From Anaerolineales bacterium UBA3940 (GTDB lineage Bacteria; Chloroflexota; Anaerolineae; Aggregatilineales; UBA3940), in the NCBI GenBank assembly GCA_002385675.1, contig DGDY01000050.1, forward strand, positions 1 through 15,113: a stretch of DNA of 15,113 nt. The letters run 5' to 3'. The position numbers were made by a program, and so were the translations under genes. The notes under the pieces are model-generated. The model had not been told where the DNA came from. It saw only the letters and a program-made list of their open reading frames with translations, and searched no databases. Shown here one piece after another: positions 5,955 through 12,054 of the stretch (the stretch's first letter is position 1; every line of letters starts with the position of its first letter).

Positions 5955-7466
5955 CTATCCGTCCGAAGCTTGCGAGGCTGCCCCGGCGTTCCCCTCCGTT
6001 GTGCTCACCATCGCGCCGAACCGCTCACGGATGCTGTCCAGGCAATCAGGCTCAGCCAGGATGAGCACCTCATCGCCCACCTCCAGAACCGTTGCGCCGC
6101 TTGGCACGATGTTACGCCGCCCCCGCCGCACGAGCACGATTAACGCCCCGGCGGGCAGCTTGAGATCGACAATCGATTTGCCCGGCAGCGCGGAATGGGG
6201 AAGCACCTGCAACTCGACGACGCGGCTCTCAGTGCTGACTTCCGGCAGGAACACGCGTGATGGGTAGTAAGGAATCTGATCGCCCTCGACCTCGACGCCC
6301 AGCCACCGGGCGACGGTCGGAATGAGCGGCGCCTGGAGCAGCACTGACGTAAAGACGACGAAGAAGATGATGTTGAAGTACAGTTCCGCGTTCGGCACGT
6401 CGTTGACGAGTGGGAAGGTTGCCAGGATGATTGGTACTGCGCCGCGCAGCCCGATCCACGAGAGCATGACCTTCTCGCGGAAGGGCATGCGGATCGGGAT
6501 CAGGGTGAGGAACACACTCACTGGGCGGGCAACGAACATCAGGATGGCGGCGATCAGCAGGCCGACGCCCGCAATCGGCAGGAGATGGGAGGGGAACACC
6601 AGCAGGCCGAGGAAAAGGAACATCGTAATCTGCATGAGCCACGACAGCCCATCATGGAAGCGCAGCAGCGTACCCTTGTGCACGAGTGTGCTGTTGCCCA
6701 CCACCAGCCCGGCGATGTAAACCGCTAGGAAGCCGTTGCCTTTCAGGAACGTCGTGCCACTGTAAATCAGCATCACCGCCGCGATGGTGAACACCGGGTA
6801 CAGGCCCTCGGTATCCAGCCGCATGCGGTTGACTACCCAGACGACGATCTTGCCGAAGACGAATCCGAAGAGAGCGCCTAGCACCAACTGCAGGATGAGG
6901 GTCAAGATCATCGAGCCGACCGTCATCTCCGGCTGCGTCAAAAGCTGGATAAAAATGGTTGTGAGCAGGACCGCCATCGGGTCGTTACTGCCGGACTCGA
7001 ACTCGGCGGTGGTGCGCAGCCGGTCGCTGATGTTCACGCCGCGGGCGCGGAGCACTGAGAACACGGCGGCGGCGTCGGTGGAGGAGACCATCGAGGCGAG
7101 CAAAAGGCCCTCCACCAGCGACAGGTTCAGGATCATCGACGCAAACACGCCGAGCACACCGGCTGACAGGGCCACACCAATCGTTGCCAGTAGCGAGCTT
7201 TCTAACACCACAGGGCGGACCTGCTGCCAGTCCGTGTCCAGGCCGCCGGCAAACAAGATAAAGGCCAGGGCGACCACACCAATCGACTGTGCTGAAATAG
7301 GGTCATCGAAGTAGATACCGCCGGGGCCTTCGGACCCGGCCAGCATACCGACGATGAGGAACAGAAGCAGCGCAGGGATGCCAAAACGGTAGAACAGTTT
7401 GCTGGAGAGCACACTTACGATCAGCAGGGATGCTGCGACGAACAGGATGGTTTCAATCGAGAACAT
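5955..7466 (-). CDS. K+/H+ (monovalent cation/proton) antiporter, NhaP2/CvrA type, CPA1
   Basis: This 503-residue membrane protein carries about twelve hydrophobic segments over residues 1-390. The conserved transport elements of CPA1 antiporters are present: SSTDAAAVF near 128-136, the ion-binding Asn161-Asp162 in ESGSNDPMAV, and SWIGLRGAVPI at 336-346. A soluble C-terminal TrkA_C/RCK_C domain follows at about 410-482 ('VVELQVLPHSALPGKSIVDLKLPAGALIVLVRRGR'), as in K+/H+ antiporters of the NhaP2 type. The short tail is Ala/Ser-rich. It would exchange K+ (or Na+) for H+ across the cytoplasmic membrane. GAGGAG just ahead of the ATG at 7466 supports the start. It lies between the upstream prenyltransferase gene (107-nt gap) and yigZ (2-nt gap). 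A TAAAAT on the minus strand (7515-7520) could be a -10, but its -35 is poor. The exact ion cannot be read. Confidence 0.92.
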   Translation of the reverse strand: MFSIETILFVAASLLIVSVLSSKLFYRFGIPALLLFLIVGMLAGSEGPGGIYFDDPISAQSIGVVALAFILFAGGLDTDWQQVRPVVLESSLLATIGVALSAGVLGVFASMILNLSLVEGLLLASMVSSTDAAAVFSVLRARGVNISDRLRTTAEFESGSNDPMAVLLTTIFIQLLTQPEMTVGSMILTLILQLVLGALFGFVFGKIVVWVVNRMRLDTEGLYPVFTIAAVMLIYSGTTFLKGNGFLAVYIAGLVVGNSTLVHKGTLLRFHDGLSWLMQITMFLFLGLLVFPSHLLPIAGVGLLIAAILMFVARPVSVFLTLIPIRMPFREKVMLSWIGLRGAVPIILATFPLVNDVPNAELYFNIIFFVVFTSVLLQAPLIPTVARWLGVEVEGDQIPYYPSRVFLPEVSTESRVVELQVLPHSALPGKSIVDLKLPAGALIVLVRRGRRNIVPSGATVLEVGDEVLILAEPDCLDSIRERFGAMVSTTEGNAGAASQASDG

Positions 7467-7573
7467 GTGCGCTCCTCGTTAAGTCAGGTGTTCGGTGTTG
7501 GGGTAGACAAGGTAATTTTACAAGTCTGAATAAAGATTACGAACTTTATGTCCTTTGCGGTACAGGGCGTGCG

Positions 7574-8536
7574 TCACAGCAGCAGGGCAGACGGAATGCT
7601 GCCCGGCTGCCATGTGAGCAGGGCAAACGCTGCCAGCGCCAGCAGCCCCGTGCCGACAAGCAGGCCAATCCCCCAGAAGGCGACGCTCTCCTGCCGGGCC
7701 GGGTCCTGCCATGCGCCCCGGCTGACGCGCCACGCCTGCCACAGCGCAACGGGCGCGGTGAGGGCCATCGCCAGCGCGACAAACGGCGGCAGCCCAAAGA
7801 ACACCAGCAGCGGCAGCACCAGATAGGCGACAATCAGCGCGGCGTTGTGAACGCGTGCCGCCTGCACGCCGCCCAGCCGCACGACCAGCGTACCCTTCCC
7901 GGCGATGGTATCTGCCCGTGCATCGGGGAAGGTAACTGTGAGCATCATCGCGAACTGTAGGAAGCACAGCGGGATGATCGTGAGCGCGACCCGCGTCGAG
8001 AGCCCGCCCGTCGCCGCCGCGTAGCCGGCAAGTGGCGTCAGCCCGGTGACGGTCAGCGCGACGGCAAGCTCGCCAAAGCCGCTGGCCGCGAGCCGGAGCG
8101 GCGGAGCGGAGTACTCCCACGCCGCGACAATCGCCAGCAGCATCAGCCCGGCGGGCAGCAGGCCGGACATCAGCGCCACCCCGCCTGTCGCGGCGAGCGC
8201 CACGCCGCCGAGCACCTGTGCTGCGATCAGTGCCGTGCGCGGCCTGACCAGCCCTTCGAGCAGGACGCGGCTCCCGCCCGACCAGCGCGTCGGCGTCCGG
8301 TTCAGGCGATCAACTTCTACGTCAAAGTAGTCGTTGCAGTAGTGCGTCATCCACTGGGCTGCGGTAACCGCTGTCTGCCCGAGCAGGTAGGGCAGCAGCA
8401 GGATCGGGTAGCCGTCGTAGGCGGCAACGGCGGCTCCGAGGCCGTAGAAGATAAAGCCTCCGGCGAGGAACAATGGACGCCCGAGGCGGATCAGCGCCCA
8501 CAGCCGGGCCGGGATGGAGTTTCGCCTCACGATCAT
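7574..8536 (-). CDS. UbiA-family prenyltransferase (MenA-like)
   Basis: This 320-residue protein is rich in hydrophobic helices, about eight to nine. Both aspartate-rich motifs of the UbiA superfamily are present: NDYFDVEVD at 68-76 and DARAD at 205-209. They bind Mg2+-prenyl diphosphate. 'SGGSRVL' at 86-92 and 'YSAPPLRL' at 142-149 are further family hallmarks. The pattern resembles 1,4-dihydroxy-2-naphthoate prenyltransferase (MenA), which would place it in menaquinone synthesis at the membrane. Other UbiA members prenylate different aromatics, and no other quinone gene lies in this window. The start chosen is ATG 8536, with GGGAG six bases upstream. A longer frame from 8605 adds 23 residues that would lie over the promoter and is rejected. 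It is divergent from msrB and upstream of the antiporter gene on the same strand. Confidence 0.9.
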   Translation of the reverse strand: MIVRRNSIPARLWALIRLGRPLFLAGGFIFYGLGAAVAAYDGYPILLLPYLLGQTAVTAAQWMTHYCNDYFDVEVDRLNRTPTRWSGGSRVLLEGLVRPRTALIAAQVLGGVALAATGGVALMSGLLPAGLMLLAIVAAWEYSAPPLRLAASGFGELAVALTVTGLTPLAGYAAATGGLSTRVALTIIPLCFLQFAMMLTVTFPDARADTIAGKGTLVVRLGGVQAARVHNAALIVAYLVLPLLVFFGLPPFVALAMALTAPVALWQAWRVSRGAWQDPARQESVAFWGIGLLVGTGLLALAAFALLTWQPGSIPSALLL

Positions 8537-8562
8537 CTCGCGCTCCCTGTGGAATCTTTGTG

Positions 8563-8592
8563 AGAATAGCAAACGACCGGGCCCCCGGACAA
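8563..8592 (-). promoter_or_regulatory. Promoter of the prenyltransferase gene
   Basis: On the minus strand TTGTCC (8587-8592) and TATTCT (8563-8568) are separated by 18 nt, about 27 nt before the ATG. Reasonable by position, moderate by match. Confidence 0.4.
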
Positions 8593-8658
8593 GCCAAATG
8601 TGCAACTCATCTCAAGTGCGGGTTTGCCAGCAGAGGTGTAGCAGGGCAGCGCGCCCAC

Positions 8659-8664
8659 TATAAT
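8659..8664 (+). promoter_or_regulatory. -10 box for msrB
   Basis: A perfect TATAAT lies 65 nt before the msrB start. I see no acceptable -35 at 16-18 nt, so activator-dependent or weak use is possible. Confidence 0.4.
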
Positions 8665-8728
8665 CTAGATGCAGAACACCCTGCGCGCGTGTCACGAAGC
8701 GCGAGAAGTGCAGTGATGAGGGGGATGT

Positions 8729-9151
8729 ATGGCACAGCAACGTCAGGACGACGCCAGGAAGATGACGGAAGAAGAACTGCGCCAGAGGCTGACGCCCGAG
8801 CAGTTTTACATCACGCAGTTGGCGGGCACCGAGCCGCCGTTCAGCGGTGTGTACAACGACCACTACGAGGAGGGGCTGTATCGCTGCGTCGTCTGCAACC
8901 AGCCGCTGTTCAGCTCTAAGACGAAGTACAAGTCCGGCAGCGGCTGGCCGAGCTTCTGGGATGCGGTCGATCAGAAGCACGTCGAGTTGCGCGAGGACCG
9001 CAGCCACGGGATGATCCGCACCGAGGTGCGCTGCGCGAACTGCGGCGCGCATCTGGGGCACCTGTTTGATGACGGCCCGGCTCCGACCGGACAGCGCTAC
9101 TGCATCAACTCGGCGGCGCTCAACTTCGACCCGGATGGCGGCGAGGCGTAG
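8729..9151 (+). CDS. msrB: Peptide-methionine (R)-S-oxide reductase MsrB
   Basis: This 140-residue protein covers the full MsrB domain. Two zinc-binding Cys pairs, Cys53/Cys56 (CVVC) and Cys102/Cys105 (CANC), frame the fold. SGSGWPSF lies at 69-76 and the catalytic Cys125 sits in RYCINSAAL. It reduces the R-epimer of methionine sulfoxide in proteins using thioredoxin, repairing oxidative damage in the cytosol; no export signal is visible. These are the only five cysteines, so no separate resolving Cys is available and regeneration would have to go directly from the sulfenic acid. That is inference. The ATG is preceded by GAGGGGG. It is a single-gene transcript closed by a strong terminator, with no msrA nearby. 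Confidence 0.97.
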   Translation: MAQQRQDDARKMTEEELRQRLTPEQFYITQLAGTEPPFSGVYNDHYEEGLYRCVVCNQPLFSSKTKYKSGSGWPSFWDAVDQKHVELREDRSHGMIRTEVRCANCGAHLGHLFDDGPAPTGQRYCINSAALNFDPDGGEA

Positions 9152-9170
9152 GCCCGGCGCGAACGATTCT

Positions 9171-9211
9171 GCCCTCACCCCGGCGGCCTGTCGAGGTGGG
9201 GGCCTTTTGTT
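9171..9211 (+). terminator. Intrinsic terminator of msrB
   Basis: GCCCTCACC (9171-9179) pairs with GGTGGGGGC (9195-9203) over nine positions, including one G-U pair, with a 15-nt loop. TTTTGTT follows directly. It starts 20 nt after the msrB stop and is the clearest rho-independent terminator in the window. Confidence 0.8.
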
Positions 9212-9221
9212 GTGTGCTGCG

Positions 9222-9905
9222 CTATCGGGGGCGATCACCGGGCAAGTGTGCCCGTTCGGGGCGCGGGGCGGCGATGGTGCCCTGCTCGCCGGACTGGGCG
9301 ACGACAGGCAGCACCGCACGCACCAGCCACATCACGCCCTCGGGCTGATGGTAGGTGAACTGAACTCCCCACACGTTCTCGTAACCGCGCTTTTGAAGCT
9401 CCTGCCGCTGCCTGTCGTTGAGCGAGTGGTCCTGCAGGATGTCGCCTGCCGGGCCGACCCACACGCTGACCCGCTCGACGCGTTCGCGCATGCGGCGGCG
9501 GTAGCGGCTGCGCTCGCGCTTGAGGACGGTCGCGCAGCGCTGGGCTGTGGTGAGGGCGTCCTCCAGCGCCTTGAAGCCGCGCAGCGTGGCGTGCGGGTAC
9601 ACGCCGGGCAGCAGCCCGCCCAGCACGCCGATCGCCATGACAAGCTGCTCGTTCTCCCGGAAGCGCATCGCGCCCTCAAGCGCCTGATCGATCCCGGCCT
9701 GCCAGCGCGCCCAGGCGTCGTTGCGCTCAAGCACGCTCATTTCGCTGTCACGTTCAAACAGGCGGCAGGCCGCGCGCAGGTAGCCGATCACAGTGCTCTC
9801 GTACTGGGGCAGCCCCAGGTGCATCACGCGTTCGCGATCAGCATCGGTAAGCTCCTCGATCGCGTTCAGTTCTCTGCGTATGACGTCATCGTGGGGAACA
9901 GGCAT
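9222..9905 (-). CDS. Protein of unknown function, 227 residues
   Basis: I do not recognise this protein. It is soluble by composition, with no signal peptide and one modestly hydrophobic patch (MAIGVLGGLLPGVYP). An acidic, helical N-terminal half is followed by a very basic helix around 125-148 ('KRERSRYRRRMRERVERV'). A Trp-containing, more beta-like region ('VSVWVGPAGDILQDHSLNDRQRQELQKRGYENVWGVQFTYH') comes next, and then a Pro/Arg-rich tail. Coding character is good: long, with GC-rich third positions like its neighbours. ATG 9905 is preferred over 9929 because AAGGGG lies about 10 nt upstream. The additional upstream residues would read through the ribosome site and a palindrome. It is convergent with msrB and sits behind kinase 10021-11358 on the same strand, with a 115-nt gap and its own leader palindrome, so it is probably transcribed separately. 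Confidence 0.7.
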   Translation of the reverse strand: MPVPHDDVIRRELNAIEELTDADRERVMHLGLPQYESTVIGYLRAACRLFERDSEMSVLERNDAWARWQAGIDQALEGAMRFRENEQLVMAIGVLGGLLPGVYPHATLRGFKALEDALTTAQRCATVLKRERSRYRRRMRERVERVSVWVGPAGDILQDHSLNDRQRQELQKRGYENVWGVQFTYHQPEGVMWLVRAVLPVVAQSGEQGTIAAPRPERAHLPGDRPR

Positions 9906-9919
9906 TCGTCCACGTCCCC

Positions 9920-9939
9920 TTACCATCATCTGACGGTAA
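9920..9939. repeat. 20-bp imperfect palindrome in the leader of the unknown gene
   Basis: TTACCnTCA and TGAnGGTAA face each other around a TC centre; 8 of 10 base steps pair. It lies 15-34 nt upstream of the ATG at 9905. A minus-strand TAAAAT (9944-9949) sits just beyond it as a possible -10, so the palindrome would cover about +1 onward. Candidate operator or mRNA hairpin. Confidence 0.4.
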
Positions 9940-10020
9940 TTTCATTTTAACATGAGAATTCGCGGCGTAAGCGTGGAGTGGGGAAGGTTGGAGAGAAAGC
10001 AGGCCGGGCGAGGCGGCGCG

Positions 10021-11358
10021 CTACTTGAGCGGCAGCCAGATGGTGAACGTGCTGCCCGCGCCCGCCGCGCTCTGCACATCGATGCGCCCGCCGTGCGCCT
10101 CGACAATGGTCTTGGCCAGGTACAGCCCCTGCCCGATGCCGCGCACGTCGAGCGGCTCGCCGCCGGGGCCGACAGGTTCGCCCCGGTAGAAGCGCTCAAA
10201 CACGTGGGGGAGGTCCTTCTCGGAGATACCCACACCGGAGTCGCTGACGCTGATGCAGGCACAGCCGTTCACCTGCGCCGTGCTGACACGGACGCTCCCA
10301 CCCTGCGGGCTGAAGTGGCAGGCGTTGTCGACCAGCGCGTCGAGCGCGCGCCGCAGACGCCGGGCATCCGCCTGGAGTGTGATCGGCTGTGCTGTCTCAA
10401 CCACAGGCACGAGGCCTGCCGCGGCGAACTTTTCCCGCCAGTCGTCTACGGTGCAGCGCACAAGCTGGTTGAGGTCGACCGGCTCCACCTGGATGGCGCT
10501 CTCGCCGGTGCTGCGCATGCTGGTGAGGTCGATGATCTCATCGATCATGCGGGCGAGCGTGCCGGTCTGCTCAAGGATGGCGCTCAGCGCCCGCTCGTAG
10601 ACCTCCGGCTTGAGTCGGTCGCCGCCGAGACGGATCACGTCCACATAGCCGCGAATCACGGTAAGCGGGGTGCGCAGTTCGTGCCCGATGTGATCGAGGA
10701 AGCTGTCCTTCGTGCGCTCGACGAGAGCTTCGCGCGTTACATCGCGCAGCACGAGCACGTCCCCCAGTGTGGCGCCGTCGGATGTGGCGACGGGCGCGGC
10801 GCTGACGGCGATCGTGCGGCGGCCTACCTCCAGCCGCCGGGCGCTATCAGGCTGCTCGACAAGTGTCTCCAGCGGCTCCGTGTCGAAGCCCTGCTCGGTG
10901 GTCAGTAATTCGACGGCTGCCGGGTTCGCGAGGATAATGTGGCCCTCCGGATTGCGCAGCACCACACCGTCGGCAATGCTTCCAAGGATGGCGGTGAGGC
11001 GGGCGTGTTCTTCCTCAAAGCGGTAGAATACCGGCTGGAACGTGCGCGCCGTGATGACGATGCCGCCGATCAGGCTGGCGGCGACCGCCAGCAGGAGCAC
11101 GACGACGAGCGCCGCTTCCTCTGCGAGAAAGGCAAGAGCAGCCGGGCTGTCTGGCCGGGCGGCGATGGCCCGCAGCAGGAAGAACACGGCAAGCGCCCCC
11201 ACGACGCCGGCTGTCAGGTTAACAAGCGGCTGGAAGAGACGGTGCGGCCCGGTCCGGGGAGTGGCGATACGCCGCAGCGCCTGGGCAGCACGGGTGAGTA
11301 CCGGCAGGTCGCCGCCGAGGCTAAAAACTCTCTGGCGCATCGTAGGCTGGATGTCCAT
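10021..11358 (-). CDS. Membrane-anchored sensor histidine kinase, 2TM-PAS-HisKA-HATPase
   Basis: In this 445-residue protein two hydrophobic helices (about 43-65 and 82-104) are joined by only about 16 residues, so almost nothing projects outside the membrane. A PAS domain follows at about 115-205 ('LTAILGSIADGVVLRNPEGHIILANPAAVELL'). HisKA carries His226 in IGHELRTPLTVIRGY. The ATPase domain shows ALVDNACHFSPQG, DSGVGIS, VFERFYRG and GIGQGLYLAKTIVEAHGG. It should sense through the membrane or through the cytosolic PAS. The start at 11358 is supported by GGAGAG just upstream. A CheY-like regulator gene lies 68 nt upstream on the same strand, so the two are probably co-transcribed and form a pair. 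That regulator has no DNA-binding domain, so the output would be protein-level or a phosphorelay step. Confidence 0.93.
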   Translation of the reverse strand: MDIQPTMRQRVFSLGGDLPVLTRAAQALRRIATPRTGPHRLFQPLVNLTAGVVGALAVFFLLRAIAARPDSPAALAFLAEEAALVVVLLLAVAASLIGGIVITARTFQPVFYRFEEEHARLTAILGSIADGVVLRNPEGHIILANPAAVELLTTEQGFDTEPLETLVEQPDSARRLEVGRRTIAVSAAPVATSDGATLGDVLVLRDVTREALVERTKDSFLDHIGHELRTPLTVIRGYVDVIRLGGDRLKPEVYERALSAILEQTGTLARMIDEIIDLTSMRSTGESAIQVEPVDLNQLVRCTVDDWREKFAAAGLVPVVETAQPITLQADARRLRRALDALVDNACHFSPQGGSVRVSTAQVNGCACISVSDSGVGISEKDLPHVFERFYRGEPVGPGGEPLDVRGIGQGLYLAKTIVEAHGGRIDVQSAAGAGSTFTIWLPLK

Positions 11359-11426
11359 CTCTCCGGCGGCGTTTGCTTGGGGCGGCTGCGACCATATGCG
11401 TGGCGGTACGCCCGGGTTACGTTAGC

Positions 11427-11846
11427 TTACGTTAACTGTTTGTCGCGGTTTTCAACGACCTGCTCGACAATCGCCAGCAGTTCGTCCATCGAAGGCAGCG
11501 GCTTGTAGAGCAGTTCATCTGCCTGCGCACTCTGCAGGTAGGCGTCCTCGTCGGAACCGCCCAGCTCATACGCAGTCATCAGGATAATGCCGATATCGTT
11601 CAGCCTGGGGTGCTGGCGGATCATCGCGCCAAGCTCATGCCCCCACGGCCCCGGCACGCGGATATCCAGCAGGGCGACATCGGGCAGCGGCGGGGCAGGG
11701 TCGGGATTGCTGAGGTAGACCTGGGCTTCGTAACCGTCCTTAAAGGCGATGACGTTGAAGCCCCACAACTCGCACATTGTCACAATGATGTCACGAATGG
11801 CATAGTCGTCCTCCACGACAAGCCATGTCATTGTGCTGGTTCCCAT
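11427..11846 (-). CDS. Single-domain (CheY-like) response regulator
   Basis: This 139-residue protein is only a receiver domain. It has the acidic pocket Glu12-Asp13-Asp14, phospho-acceptor Asp61 in VALLDIRVPG, Thr91 in ILMTAYE and Lys115 in LYKPLP. No output domain follows, so it would signal by protein contact or pass phosphate onward. The start chosen is ATG 11846, with AGGA about 9 nt upstream. ATG 11831 also has a GGGA at similar spacing and begins exactly at the domain edge, so it is equally possible. A longer frame reaching 11942 would overrun the promoter region and is rejected. It precedes a two-TM PAS kinase on the same strand by 68 nt and faces away from the cyclic-nucleotide-binding kinase, so two kinases could supply it with phosphate. 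Confidence 0.92.
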   Translation of the reverse strand: MGTSTMTWLVVEDDYAIRDIIVTMCELWGFNVIAFKDGYEAQVYLSNPDPAPPLPDVALLDIRVPGPWGHELGAMIRQHPRLNDIGIILMTAYELGGSDEDAYLQSAQADELLYKPLPSMDELLAIVEQVVENRDKQLT

Positions 11847-11910
11847 GATGCTCAATCCTAACGACCCTACCGGGTACGGGCGCCGTGTCGTGGCTGTTTG
11901 ACTTATACCG

Positions 11911-11938
11911 ATTTTACCGGATGTGGGGCGCGGGGCAA
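11911..11938 (-). promoter_or_regulatory. Promoter of the response-regulator/kinase pair
   Basis: On the minus strand TTGCCC (11933-11938) and TAAAAT (11911-11916) are 16 nt apart, giving a leader of about 60 nt to ATG 11846. A second minus-strand TATTAT (11946-11951) overlaps the plus-strand -10 of the divergent gene but lacks a -35. Confidence 0.4.
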
Positions 11939-11944
11939 TCAACC

Positions 11945-11950
11945 TATAAT
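11945..11950 (+). promoter_or_regulatory. -10 box of the cyclic-nucleotide-binding kinase gene
   Basis: A perfect TATAAT with expected start near 11957. No good -35 is present, so an activator may be needed. The box is within 10 bp of the -35 of the divergent promoter, so the two promoters would compete or be co-regulated. Confidence 0.45.
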
Positions 11951-11966
11951 ACTATTCGCCAGCCCT

Positions 11967-12030
11967 ACCACTGTTAGTGGGCAGAAGAGCAGCGCGCCTT
12001 CGCACCAGTTAACAGAGGTGCGAAGTTTGT
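11967..12030 (+). promoter_or_regulatory. Attenuator-like leader of the cyclic-nucleotide-binding kinase gene
   Basis: Three elements are visible. A 5-bp hairpin CCACT-GTT-AGTGG lies at 11968-11980. A perfect 9-bp stem CTTCGCACC/GGTGCGAAG (11998-12006 with 12017-12025) is followed by TTTGTT, as in an intrinsic terminator. In addition, ACCACTGTTA (11967-11976) can pair with TAACAGAGGT (12010-12019) at 9 of 10 positions, using the 3' arm of the terminator stem and excluding both hairpins. This is terminator/antiterminator geometry between promoter and gene. The neighbouring upstream gene is divergent, so the terminator has no other transcript to end. The T-run is short, and the alternative pairing could be chance. 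Confidence 0.45.
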
Positions 12031-12054
12031 TAAAGGCAGGAGAATTCGCGAGAC

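Noticed and set aside
5362..6267. Plus-strand frame of 301 codons
   Set aside because: Antisense to yigZ and the antiporter, both of which have clear family motifs; no ribosome site.
9066..9950. Plus-strand frame of 294 codons running from msrB through the unknown gene
   Set aside because: It begins inside msrB in another frame, crosses the msrB terminator, and is antisense to 9222-9905, which has the better start signals.
9952..10908. Plus-strand frame of 318 codons
   Set aside because: Antisense to the two-TM kinase with its conserved ATPase motifs; composition typical of a shadow frame.
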